From: Lucinisca nassula
Lineage: Eukaryota; Mollusca; Bivalvia; Lucinida; Lucinidae
Length of the DNA stretch: 64,000 nt
Assembly (NCBI GenBank): GCA_963580285.1
Contig: OY757011.1
Location: 167,863,406 to 167,927,405 of the forward strand
Direction: 5' to 3'
Shown here: piece by piece, positions 22,600 to 33,200 of the stretch
How the letters are laid out: every line of letters begins with the position of its first letter
Position numbering within the stretch: the stretch's first letter is position 1
Position numbers and translations under genes: made by a program
Notes under the pieces: model-generated
Seen by the model: only the letters and a program-made list of their open reading frames with translations
Told to the model about the DNA's origin: nothing
The model's database searches: none

Positions 22600-22700
22600 T
22601 CAACTGTGACTACCAAACCAACATGGCGGCTAGTTCAGAAGACGTTACGCAGTAACTCTCTGACGTCATCATAGAACTCTAGAATGCTATGTTCAGGGCG
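22600..22700. promoter_or_regulatory. Possible CpG-type promoter segment with CRE and YY1-like motifs
   Basis: A perfect CRE palindrome TGACGTCA is at 22661-22668, ATGACG/ACGTCA-like motifs lie nearby (GACGTTACG, CACGTCATT), and CAACATGGCGGC at 22619-22630 resembles a YY1 site. No open frame of note follows on either strand, so this is only a motif-based suggestion. Confidence 0.25.
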
Positions 22701-22849
22701 ATATGTCACGTCATTCAACGTAACGTAAACAAAACTAGGCCCATCTTGTGATATCAAAAGCTCAAAATCCATGTTCAAACAGCATGTGAATTCCATTAAT
22801 AATGTTTGCGGTCATACTTCAGTGAAACTTATATTACACTTGGTCTCAA

Positions 22850-23445
22850 AGGTAAGGAAGGTGAAGTAGCAGAATAGTGACCAAGGGCCCATAAATCTTG
22901 GAGTCAAGTCCCATGTTAGGTTTTCAAATTTTGCCATTCATGAGATTTCTCAGGAACTATGAAAGCTAGAAAGTTGAATGTTTGTTTAACCAAAACAATG
23001 GCTGGATGTATTGTGTATACAAAAATAGGGGTCAGAGGTCCATAACTTTTTGAATTACATCCCTTGATAGTTTCTCAAATTGCCATTCTTGAAAATTTTA
23101 TTGTCAGATTTCTCAGGAAATATGAAAGCTAGATAGCTGAAAGTTTGTATAAACATAGACAATAATTAGCTTATCCTTGTACCTTAATAAAGACCAAGGA
23201 TCCATAACTCATGGAGTTATATCCCTTGGTAGGTTTTCAAAAAATTAAAGTACATTTTGTTCTGGAACCTATTATGTTTGTGACCCTACCTTAATGAAAC
23301 TACTACCACAGTCTCTAAAATAAGGAAGGTGAAATAGCAGAACAGTTGCCAAGGGCCCATGACTCACGGAGTTACCCATTTATGTAGGTTTTGAAATTTT
23401 GCTATTCTTGAAAATTTTCGTGACAGATTTCTGGTAAGCATGAAT
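22850..23445. repeat. Tandem array, unit about 155 bp
   Basis: Four diverged copies with ACCAAGGGCCCATAA, GGAGTTATATCCCTTGGTAG and TTTCTCAGGAACTATGAAAG. Confidence 0.7.
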
Positions 23446-23619
23446 TCAAAATATTTCAACACTAAGGGGTATTCACTTCTAATGGTGCTGCAGTGGGGCT
23501 ATAGTCAGATCCTCTGACAGCTCTAGTTTGAACATGGGTTTTGTTGTTTGAGCACGGCTTTAGGCCCTCAAACAGCCATGTACATAGGTATTTATGCAAG
23601 AACATATGCTATTAGGCAA

Positions 23620-23926
23620 CAGCCCCCACCCATAGGGGCTTGAAGAAATATATGGGCTGCATGATGCTTCCACGCAGAGCTGAATCTGGCCCGCACACTA
23701 GTACTTGTAAACTGGTTAGAGGATCTAAGCCTGTCCAGGAACCGCGGTGCGAGACGGACCGTCCATGCTAATAAACTCTATTGGTTTCATTGGGCGACAG
23801 GGCTTGAGATGTCATTTCATCTCAATGTCGGGTAAAAGTCCCACAAAATTGGAAGCAACGTCTCCAAAATGACCTTTGCAGTGTTGACGGGGACGTTAAA
23901 CCTCAAATCAAACAAACAAACAATGT
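23620..23926 (+). mobile_element. SINE, family 1, plus-strand copy with 10-bp target duplication
   Basis: The only + strand copy of family 1 here; it ends GGGACGTTAAACCTCAAATC followed by (AAAC)n. TATTAGGCAA is repeated at 23610-23619 and 23927-23936, fixing both ends. Confidence 0.88.
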
Positions 23927-24002
23927 TATTAGGCAAAACTATAAATATTTGATTAGCAAAAAAAGGATATAAAATAACTGTCTTCAAAATGTTTTCATTG
24001 AG

Positions 24003-24360
24003 ATTTGATACAGAGGACCCGCGCTATGAGATTGGATACAGAGGACCCACGCTCTAACGACATTCGTTATAATGGCAAAACTCGTTATAACGACAATTTC
24101 AATGGAATGAATTCTTAGCTCAAGGTTTAGCCTCGATTCAGAGCGGCTTGGGCTTCCCTTTGGTCGGAAATACCCAAATCGAATCCATAGTCGATTCTAA
24201 TCAATGTCTATAACATTTGTTTCTTGGAGTAATGATATGAAAAATACAATTTAATAACTATCATACTCCTGACTGGGATTCTTAATAACGGCAAATTCAT
24301 TATAACGGCACAATAATAGGGAACAAATACTGTCGTCATAATGCTGGTCCACTGTACATA
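24003..24360. mobile_element. Tigger/pogo-like MITE relic
   Basis: Repeated GTTATAACGACAATTT-type motifs near both ends, and a terminal GCTGGTCCACTGTAC, resemble pogo/Tigger ends (CAGT...ACCTCGTTATAACG). An inverted fragment of the same family lies at 45118-45190. No transposase. Confidence 0.5.
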
Positions 24361-24419
24361 TGAGGTTACTTGTTTTGTGGAAAAGTTTATCATAATTCCA
24401 TTCTTTATCATTATTTCAG

Positions 24420-24612
24420 GTTACTAGCAGAATATAGTCCAAATCTTAGGGCCTTACAGGTCAGAGAATGTCGGGATGTAACTGAAATGGTACTATCTAA
24501 ACTTCGAGAGAAGAGGGTCAAAATTGATGTCAGACCACCTCCCGATATACATAATGTCAGAATGGAGTTTCTGAGTGGCCATTTAAGACAGAGACTTAAT
24601 GTACAGATATGA
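24420..24612 (+). CDS. FBXL15, terminal coding exon
   Basis: Acceptor TTATTTCAG/G. The first base completes the arginine codon of the previous exon. The exon encodes LLAEYSPNLRALQVRECRDV, then LSKLREKRVKIDVRPP, and ends LRQRLNVQI before TGA at 24610-24612. This is the conserved FBXL15 C-terminus (AEYCP...LRVRHC...VDIDVEPP...NLQ[IV]). The four recognised exons total 865 nt, about 288 codons; vertebrate FBXL15 is about 296-300 residues, so only the first few codons are missing. Every splice phase agrees and no stop or frameshift is seen, so the gene is probably functional. Confidence 0.92.
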
Positions 24613-24991
24613 AATGAGTGGGTGATCTAGAGCTTTAAGACCTGTTAACTTTTCAAGCACAGCAGAAAAATCTAGAACACCTGACGTTTTTTTTTCTACT
24701 GTTTTTCAACAAAAAAGAGGCTTGACATTTCACATGGATTGTTTGCCTAGCAGATAAATAAGAAAAATTCCTTATACTGTCAAGCTTTATTTTCGCTGAA
24801 AAAATACCTTGAGAATGCTGCCTGCTAAAATTAATGTGCTTAGCCTTAAAAGGGTTAAGACAGACAGAATGTACAGATATGAGAAAGTGGATGATGATCC
24901 AGAACTTTATAACCTGTTGACAATATTTCCGTGCTTATGCATGCAAAAGCTGCTCATATTTTTAGCTTGCCAGGGCAGAGTCCAAGAAGAG
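24613..24991 (+). other. FBXL15 3' region up to the retrotransposon
   Basis: Likely 3' UTR and downstream sequence; it has a GGGTTAAG MITE end near 24855. The Ty3 element begins about 380 bp after the stop codon, so it may lie within or just beyond the 3' UTR. Confidence 0.5.
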
Positions 24992-25293
24992 ATATTGTTG
25001 CGGAACTGGGCTGCTGCTGGCTACTTTCAGGTGTTTATTTACGTTGCCGAGTATTGGAACGTATCGATTGTTCACACAAATCGGACCATGTGCCAACTTC
25101 AATCATTAATTTCACCCGCTCAAGCATAATGTCTAGCTATCCCCGGTTACCTGTGGGAGGATTTATCTGTGAAATTTGTTTCCAAGTCCTTCTCATGACT
25201 TTACAGTCCTTCATAAGGCTGTATTTTTCGTTTATTTTGTCATTGGTGAATCCCGTAGATTCACCAATGGCTCGGGTATTTCCGCATAGGTGC

Positions 25294-25303
25294 GGGAATT
25301 TCC
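25294..25303. promoter_or_regulatory. Perfect NF-kB consensus in LTR
   Basis: GGGAATTTCC matches GGGRNNYYCC. A copy lies at 42076-42085 in the 3' LTR. Function is not shown. Confidence 0.4.
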
Positions 25304-25734
25304 GTCGCGTCGGGTACGATTCGGACCATTTTTTTCCGCGAAACTGTGGTGTTCGCGTGACGTTTCGACCATCACGTGAATGAAACTATAAAAGCGGGTG
25401 CGCGCTTGAATACTGGCATTGCTGATGTCGAGCAATCAACTGGACACTTGGTTCCTGATCTTTCTGACATTTTGAGACGTTTTAGAACCCCAGACCACCT
25501 ATTATCACAGATATGCCTGGGAGAAAGCCCACTACAGTACCCACTGAGGTTTTAAACGCATAAGCTTGTTGGAAACCTTGTTGTTTAGACCACCAATGGT
25601 GGTTATTTTGTTTGTTTACATTTTTGCTTGTTGTTGGCACACGGACGGGTTCAGATGCAGATTGAGCGGACCAGATCTAAGGGGCTCCCACCATTGCGGA
25701 TGTTTTATAGCATATAAACTACCCCCCAAGCTAA

Positions 25735-27560
25735 CATTGCCATTGGTGAGTTTCACCTTTAACAACCCCTTATCACCAATGCATTTTATCATTGGTGATC
25801 TACCACCAATGAATATTTAATCCCGTATACAGAGCGCCATTGGTGAGTTTCACCCCCAACCAGTTTTTGCCCCCAACTAACATTACCATTGGTGAGTTTC
25901 ACCCTTCAACACCCCTTATCACCAATGCATTTTATCATTGGTGACTTACCACCAATGAATATTTAACCCCATATACAGAGCGCCATTGGTGAAGTTTCAC
26001 CCCCAACCAGTTTTTGCCCCCAAATCACATTGCCATTGGTGAGTTTCACCCTTCAACACCCCTTATCACCAATGCATTTTATCATTGGTGACTTTCCACC
26101 AATGAATATTTAACATCACACACAGAGCGCCATTGGTGAGTTTCACCCCCAACCAGTTTTACCCCATCTAACATTACCATTGGTGAGTTTCACCCTTCAT
26201 TAGCCCCTTACCACCAATGCATGTTATCATTGGTGACTTTCCACCAATGAATATTTAACATCACACACAGAGCGCCATTGGTGAGTTTCACCCCCAACCA
26301 GTTTTACCCCATCTAACATTACCATTGGTGAGTTTCAACCTTCATTAGCCCCTTACCACCAATGCATGTTATCATTGGTGACTTTCCACCAATGAATATT
26401 TAACATCACACACAGAGCGCCATTGGTGAGTTTCACCCCCAACCAGTTTTCACCCCATCTAACAGTACCGTTGGTGAGTTTCACCTTTCACTAACCCCTT
26501 ATCACCAATGCATTTTATCATTGGTGACTTTCCACCAATGAATATTTAACACCATATACAGAGCGCCATTGGTGAGTTTCACCCCTAATAACTTTTTACC
26601 CCCAAGTAACATTTCGATTGGTGAGTTTCACCCCCACTACCCCCTTTTCACCAATACACTTACCCATTGGTGACTCACCACCAATGAACACTTAACTCCA
26701 TTAAAGATTCCCATTGGTGAGTTTCACCCCTAATAACTTTTTACCCCCAACTAACATTTCGATTGGTGAGTTTCACCCCCACTACCCCCTTTTCACCAAT
26801 ACACTTACCCATTGGTGACTCACCACCAATGAACACTTAACTCCATTAAAGATTCCCATTGGTGAGTTTCACCCCTAATAACTTTTTACCCCCAACTAAC
26901 ATTTCGATTGGTGAGTTTCACCCCCACTACCCCCTTTTCACCAATACACTTACCCATTGGTGACTCACCACCAATGAACACTTAACTCCATTAAAGATTC
27001 CCATTGGTGAGTTTCACCCCTAATAACTTTTTACCCCCAACTAACATTTCGATTGGTGAGTTTCACCCCCACTACCCCCTTTTTCACCAATACACTTACC
27101 CATTGGTGACTCACCACCAATGAACACTTAACTCCATTAAAGTTTCCCATTGGTGAGTTTCACCCCTAATAACTTTTTACCCCCAACTAACATTTCCATT
27201 GGTGAGTTTCACCCCCGCTACCTCCTTTTCACCAATACACTTACCCATTGGTGACTCGCCACCAATGAACCCTTAACTCCATTAAAGATTTCCATTGGTG
27301 AGTTTCACCCCAAATTACTTTTTACCCTCAACTGACATTTTCATTGGTGAGTTTCACCCCAAATAACTTTCTACCCCCACCTAACATTTCCATTGGTGAG
27401 TTTCACCCCCGCTTCCCCCCTTTTCACCAATACACTTACCCATTGGTGACTCGCCACCAATGAACACTTAACTCACTTAAAGATTCCCATTGGTGAGTTT
27501 CACCCCAAATAACTTTTTACCCTCACCTAACATTTCCATTGGTGATTTTCACCCTCCCTA
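25735..27560. repeat. CCAAT/ATTGG array inside the LTR, unit 145-147 bp
   Basis: About twelve tandem units, each with several ATTGGTGA and inverted TCACCAAT motifs (for example CATTGGTGAGTTTCACCCC and CACCAATGCATTTTATCATT). The phase marker AGAGCGCCATTGG recurs at 25831, 25977, 26124, 26269, 26414 and 26560. ATTGG is the reverse of CCAAT, the NF-Y core. The array lies upstream of the TATA box at 27791, where an enhancer would sit. The duplicate array is at 42517-44342. Confidence 0.9.
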
Positions 27561-27790
27561 GTGTCTCTACCACCAATGACCAGTGTCATTGACTAGTATC
27601 ACATATTATTGGCCCAACACCAATGAAAAGCTTCATTGGTTAGTATCATTATTTATTGACCTCTTATTTGACCTCCTAACCCCAATTCTACTCATCATTG
27701 TTAATTGCACATAGAGTCTAAGGCAAAGAGCATAATTTTACCACCTCTAGAGGAGCTCTTGGATCTGTGACCCCTCATCATCACAATCAA

Positions 27791-27915
27791 TATAAAAAGT
27801 AGGTACGGTATAACCTCTCTATGTTTAGAATATGTAATTTTATATATCTCTAGCCAGCACGTCGATTTATTACTAGATATAGATAAGCCTTATTGAGACT
27901 TTCGTTATCAATAAA
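27791..27915 (+). promoter_or_regulatory. Putative LTR core promoter and polyadenylation signal
   Basis: TATAAAAAG at 27791-27799 is followed about 110 bp downstream by AATAAA at 27910-27915. This spacing is that of a TATA-R-polyA arrangement, with transcription starting near 27820. The 3' LTR equivalents are 44573 and 44692-44697. Confidence 0.55.
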
Positions 27916-28089
27916 CCAGTAACGTTTCAATAATTGAAACCTCGGCTCAAGTCTTTTATCAATTCCCTATCATTGATGTCAGCCCAGGTCGGACTCACAA
28001 TACATTGTAACGGCACCTCGTACATCCTGACATTGCTGTAATATCCTAGGCGAAGGCCTGTTGACTCGACGAGGTTGTCCCGTTACAAC

Positions 28090-28107
28090 TGGTGTCAGAA
28101 GTGGGAT
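28090..28107 (+). other. Primer-binding site, tRNA-Leu
   Basis: TGGTGTCAGAAGTGGGAT begins two bases after the LTR. It is complementary to the 3' end of metazoan leucine tRNA (ending ...ATCCCACTTCTGACACCA), the usual minus-strand primer in some mollusc Ty3 elements. Confidence 0.88.
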
Positions 28108-28407
28108 CTTTTTGAGAAGTTTTGACAGTGACGCTTGTGATGTTGGCAGACAAAAAGCAGTGAACAACACCTTTTTGACAAAGAATTCTTTTTATTAAAA
28201 AAAAAAAAAAAGAGTCCGGTAGAATAACACACTGTGTGAGACGACTGTAAAACACATTCTAGATGTCAATCTTTGATGGTCTGTAGATGTTGCCAACCTG
28301 AAACGATACAGAGAATACTGTCAGAATCCTGGAGCTTGACCATTGATATTGAAAAAAATAAAAGATTTGACATAAACTTAATCTTGGCATTCTTTTGAAA
28401 ACCAAAC

Positions 28408-30252
28408 ATGGCTGAAAATAGCCCCACCAATATACCACGTGACCATACGACACAAAATAACAGCGCAATACAAAGCAATGCTGTTGATGATATTTTAGAC
28501 ACCCAGTCAGATCCCAGTTCGGCTAGCGGTTTGGAAATGTCCATACTTGAGAATAGGTTAGAAAAGGATATTGCGAAATTGTCTAGTATGGTAAAAGACA
28601 CTGTCTCCACCCTTCAAAATTCTATTACTAGCTTGACAGAGCAAGTTAACAAAAAATTCTCAGATTTAGATGAGAGGGTTAACCGATTCGAGGTGGACAG
28701 AGCCATCTTTGGAAACATAAACTCAAATAGAAGTTCCTCATTATTTGGACAGGCATATACGAGTAATCCTAACAGGGACAATTTAAACCCATTTAGTTTG
28801 ACAAGTTCACAAAACAGGGGAGACAATCAACCACCTATCATTACACATTCTAGTCAGGGATATCCTTCATCCAACTTGGGACATAATTTGTCTTCAGGGA
28901 ATACACATAACCTGAATGATGTTACTACAGGCTGTGGTCTCACAAGAACCACTGAGTCCTCTAACAGGGGAAGCAACATGTCAGGCACTAATGAGCAAAT
29001 GTGCCAGAGTTGTTCTAACTCCAGTGTGGGAAGATGCACAGAAAATAAGAGAGGCAACCACCTCTTTAAAATGAAGCCCCAAACTTTTGATGGCAAATCA
29101 GACTTTGACGAATTTTTGTGTCAGTTTGAAATAAATTGTGAGATCAACACATGGGAATATAAGGAAAAATCTTTGTATTTGGCAAATTGTTTATCTGGGG
29201 ATGCAAGATCTTTGTTAAACGAGCTTGACCCGGATGGTAGAAGGGACTACAATACATTGGTTGATAAACTTAGAAACAGATTTGGTTCCGTTAACAGATC
29301 TGAAATCTTCAGAACTCAACTCAAGTCTAGAACCAGAAATAAGGGGGAAACCATACCAGAACTGGCTCAAGCAATAAAAAAGTTGGTCCGTCAAGCTTAT
29401 CCTGGGGTTACTAAAGATGTTGTTGAAACGCTGTCACTGGATAATTTTATCGATGCAATTACCGATTCTGACATTCGTATGAGAGTGCGAGAACTAAGCC
29501 CTAAATCTCTTGAGGAAGCCGAGAAAATTTGTGTACGTCTCGAAGCCTGCAAAATCGCGGATAAACAAAGGTCGCGTTTGGTTGGTCGTTTAGACTCTGA
29601 GATCGAACCGAAGAAAGAAGTGTCCAGTAACACGCCAAATCAATTTGCGATGCTTTCTGAAGCAATTTCTACCCTAACTTCTGAAGTAAAAAATATCAGT
29701 CAGAAGAATAACAAAAACACAAATTGGGGTAATCATGATAATCAGAGAAATCAGGGCAATAACCGAAATTACAACCGATATCCGAGGTTCAACAGCTCAA
29801 ACCAGAACAACTGGAACCTTAACAATGGGTATTCAAGGTATGGCAATCAAAATAGGGGAAACAACTCTAATGAGCGAAACCCGAATCGTAACCATGTGGA
29901 AACAACTCGGAAAGCAGCGCGAAATGAAATCCAAGGTTTGGCGCAACAGAATAGCACCAACAAAGGCCGTAGCGATAATGCAGTATTTGAGCATTCCCAG
30001 CTCGGAAATGCGACTCAGGGAAACTTGACTCAGTCACAAGCAGACGACAGTAGATGGGCCCAAGATTGCTCTCAGAAGTATGGAGGAAGGGTATTTTGTT
30101 TCAGCAACTGTTGCCAATATGCCTCTAACCTTTCTTGTCGATACCGGCTCAAATGTCACCATTTTACGCAAAGATCTGTTAAACGTCTGGCCTCAGGAGT
30201 ACTTCCCAAACTTGACTCCTGTAATCCTACAATTGATCACAGCTACAGGTGA
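28408..30252 (+). CDS. Gag polyprotein of the Ty3 element (614 aa)
   Basis: Structural protein that assembles the virus-like particle and packages RNA. Residues 1-110 are polar with a predicted coiled segment (VSTLQNSITSLTEQVNKKF). Residues about 220-385 are a retrotransposon-gag capsid domain, recognisable from FKMKPQTFDGKSDFDEFLCQ, SLYLANCLSGDARSLLNEL, LVDKLRNRFGS and IPELAQAIKKLVRQAYPGV. The C-terminal part (about 420-510) is rich in Asn, Arg and Gly (QNRGNNSNERNPNRNH). It has no CX2CX4HX4C knuckle, so RNA binding probably relies on this basic tract. The last ~58 codons overlap the start of pol in another frame. The start at 28408 is the first ATG giving the whole domain, 318 nt after the primer site. 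The frame is intact. Confidence 0.9.
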   Translation: MAENSPTNIPRDHTTQNNSAIQSNAVDDILDTQSDPSSASGLEMSILENRLEKDIAKLSSMVKDTVSTLQNSITSLTEQVNKKFSDLDERVNRFEVDRAIFGNINSNRSSSLFGQAYTSNPNRDNLNPFSLTSSQNRGDNQPPIITHSSQGYPSSNLGHNLSSGNTHNLNDVTTGCGLTRTTESSNRGSNMSGTNEQMCQSCSNSSVGRCTENKRGNHLFKMKPQTFDGKSDFDEFLCQFEINCEINTWEYKEKSLYLANCLSGDARSLLNELDPDGRRDYNTLVDKLRNRFGSVNRSEIFRTQLKSRTRNKGETIPELAQAIKKLVRQAYPGVTKDVVETLSLDNFIDAITDSDIRMRVRELSPKSLEEAEKICVRLEACKIADKQRSRLVGRLDSEIEPKKEVSSNTPNQFAMLSEAISTLTSEVKNISQKNNKNTNWGNHDNQRNQGNNRNYNRYPRFNSSNQNNWNLNNGYSRYGNQNRGNNSNERNPNRNHVETTRKAARNEIQGLAQQNSTNKGRSDNAVFEHSQLGNATQGNLTQSQADDSRWAQDCSQKYGGRVFCFSNCCQYASNLSCRYRLKCHHFTQRSVKRLASGVLPKLDSCNPTIDHSYR

Positions 30253-33200
30253 GTGCTCTCCCTTTCATGGAAAAGCGAAAATATCTTTTTCTTTGGGAAA
30301 TCAAAATTTATGTCATGAATTTTTGTTTGCTAACATAAAGAATGATGGTATACTTGGCATTGACTTCTTGTGCTCCAACCGGTGTGATGTACTTTTAAGT
30401 AAAGACCACTTAGTCTTAAATGGTGAAAAGATTCCTTGCTTTCACAGCACCAATGATGCTCAACCTGGCTGCTGTCGTATTGCATTGGCAGAAAATGTAC
30501 AGATACCACCTGGTTGTGAAATGATTATTCAAGGCAGACCCCTTGACAAGCTTAACAAAGATAGTGTTGGCATTTTGGAGGCTTCGGATGCTTTTGCTTC
30601 ACGCTATGGTTTGCTGGTCGCTAGAGCACTTGTAAGCCCCAGAATGGGAACAGTACCACTACGCATAATGAATGTTTTAGACAAACCATGTTGTCTACGT
30701 AAGAGCACTGTTGCTGCTGTTTATGAGCCAGTCGAGGAAGAAAGGGTAGAGACAGTTAGCTCTCTTGATACAACAGAAACTGAGACAATCTGCTCCACGG
30801 ACCTACCAGGGTCTGAACCGGTAAATAACCTTTCCAAGGATTCCTCCATACCTGATTGCTCTCTTGAGTCAGACAAGTTTGAGATGGTTAGCTCCCTTGA
30901 AACCTCTAAATCTGATTGTACTGCTTCTCTTGGTGATAGAAGAAACAGTTCTGTTAATTCTTTTGCACATCTTACGCAGATGATATCTGAAAGTTCAGTG
31001 AATCTAAATGAGTCTCAAACGAAACGTATGGAGTCATTAATAAATGAGTATGGTGATCAGTTTTCAAGCTCTTCACATGACCTTGGATCATGTAGCCTTG
31101 AGCAACACACCATACGTTTGAAGCCAGGTACTAAGCCTATTAAACAAAGGCCCTATAGAATCCCTTTGGCGAAGCAAGAGATCGCACAACAAGAGATAAA
31201 ACTCATGGCGGAGAAGAAGCTCATTGAACCCTCCACTTCAGCGTTTTGCTCGCCTGCCGTTTTAGTTCCGAAAAAGAATGGAACATACAGATTTTGCATT
31301 GACTTTCGTCGAATCAATGACGCCAGCATACCAGACTGTCATCCCCTTCCCCGGACTGATGATACACTGTCCGCACTTGGAGGAGGGGTATGGTTCAGTA
31401 CATGCGATATGCGATCCGGTTACCACCAGATCGAGATACAGGCTTCTGACCGACCCAATACTGCATTTGCTATTCCTGGTAGTGGCCTATGGCAATTCAG
31501 GGTTCTGCCGTTTGGCTTAATCAATGCACCTAGTGTCTTTGAGAGGCTTATGGAGAAGGTTTTTGCAGGTTTAACTTACAAGTCCCTTCTCATCTACCTG
31601 GATGACATCATTATTTTTTCCAAGACGTTTGAGACTCACTTGAATGATCTGAGAGAAGTGTTTGAGCGGCTGAAGGCAGCTAACCTTAAGCTTAGTCCAG
31701 AAAAGTCTAGATTTTTCTGTAAGGAAGTGACCTTTCTGGGTCACAGGGTTTCATCTGATGGTATATCAACTGACCCCGAAAAGGTGCAAAGTATCCGTGA
31801 CTGGCCCAAACCAACAAACGTCAAAGAAGTGAGATCGTTTGTTGGTTTGGCAAGTTACTATCGAAAATTTTGCCCCTCTTTTGCTTCCGTTTGCAAACCT
31901 TTGCACAAACTTACGGAGAAGAACCAACCATTTGTATGGAACGATGAAGCCCAAACTGCATTTGACACTCTCAAGAACTTGCTCTCATCAGCTCCGGTAC
32001 TCAGTTACCCCAGTCCGACTGGAAACGGTTGGGTTCTTGAGTGTGATGCTTCAAATGTAGGGATAGGCGCGGTTCTTCATCAGTTGCAAAATGGAGAAGA
32101 AAAAGTTATTGGGTACTTTAGTAAGTGTTTGTCAAGAACTGAGAGAAAGTACTGTACAACCAGAAAAGAGCTTTTAGCTGTGGTTAAAGCAGTAGAACAT
32201 TTTCACCACTATATTTACGGGCAAGAATCAGTAGTTATAAGAACCGATCACAGTAGCCTGCGCTGGTTGATGAACTTTCGAAACACAGGTGAAGGACAAC
32301 TAGCTCGATTCTTAGAACGGTTGTCTGCTTACTCTTTCAAATTAGAATTTCGCGCAGGTAGGGTTCATATGAATGCCGACGCACTCAGTAGACGACCTTG
32401 TCACTCGAATAATTGCAAGTACTGTGAGCGCTATGAAAAGCTTCACCTATCTGAGCCCCCATTAATCATAAACTCTGACTGCCAAACGGTTGCAAAAGCA
32501 GTTGGAGTAAGTACCGACACTAACTCTGATAAGAACATTTCTTGTGAACACAATTGCAACCCCTGTACAACGGATGCAGTAACAGTGGGTGACTTTGCTG
32601 TCAATGGAAATTTGACCAGCATACAAGCTGGTCCTTTATATGAAAATGTCTCGATGGAGACAAGAGTTGAAGAGAGCCAGGAACAATATATTAGCACGGA
32701 TAATGATCCGTCTTTTGGGCCCTTATTTACTGACGACACTTTGACTGGTACAGAAGCATGCCCTACCAGTCTTTCTAGCCAACGAGTTTCATCGGGGGTC
32801 TCGAATGAGATAACACCTAGGGATGTCACTGGACGTGGTCCCTCACCTATCGCTGTTTCGCACGATATGGTGGATGAGAGAACTCACGGTAATCCTTATT
32901 TAAATTGTCGTCCATGTGTATGTTGCTGCAAAATGGTGCAGTATGAATATGACTGGCTCGACCGCTTTGAGGAGGAACCTTTGTTTGGCTGTCTGTTTGG
33001 AAATGAAAGGTTTGAAGGTACTAAAGGTTGCACAACATCGGACACCACAGACCAAGCTCAAATTGCCTGGTCTGATCAGTCTAATTTACAGCACCTAAGT
33101 ACTTCAACTGAGCTTGAAACTAGTGTCAGTAAGAATGTTGGTCATGCGGGCATGAATCCAACAAGGGGAGCAACTCATGAGGTCATTACGCGTACCCCTC

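Larger units (their letters stand above)
24996..28087 (+). repeat. 5' LTR
   Basis: Identical in length to the 3' LTR, offset by 16,782 bp. One difference noticed: G at 26032 versus A at 42814. It contains two candidate promoters. One is a TATAAAAG box near 25388 preceded by CACGTG. The other, more plausible because a polyadenylation signal follows it, is TATAAAAAG at 27791 with AATAAA at 27910-27915. U3 would then be about 2.8 kb, R about 0.1 kb and U5 about 0.15 kb. Confidence 0.95.

Noticed and set aside
25566..25820. Small open frames in the LTRs (also 24931-25383 and 42348-42602)
   Set aside because: Identical in both LTRs simply because LTRs are duplicates; they lack domains and run into the CCAAT array.
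25223..27560. CRISPR-like array because of regular short repeats
   Set aside because: Repeats are diverged, inverted and direct, lack unique equal-length spacers, and lie in a eukaryotic LTR present in two copies.
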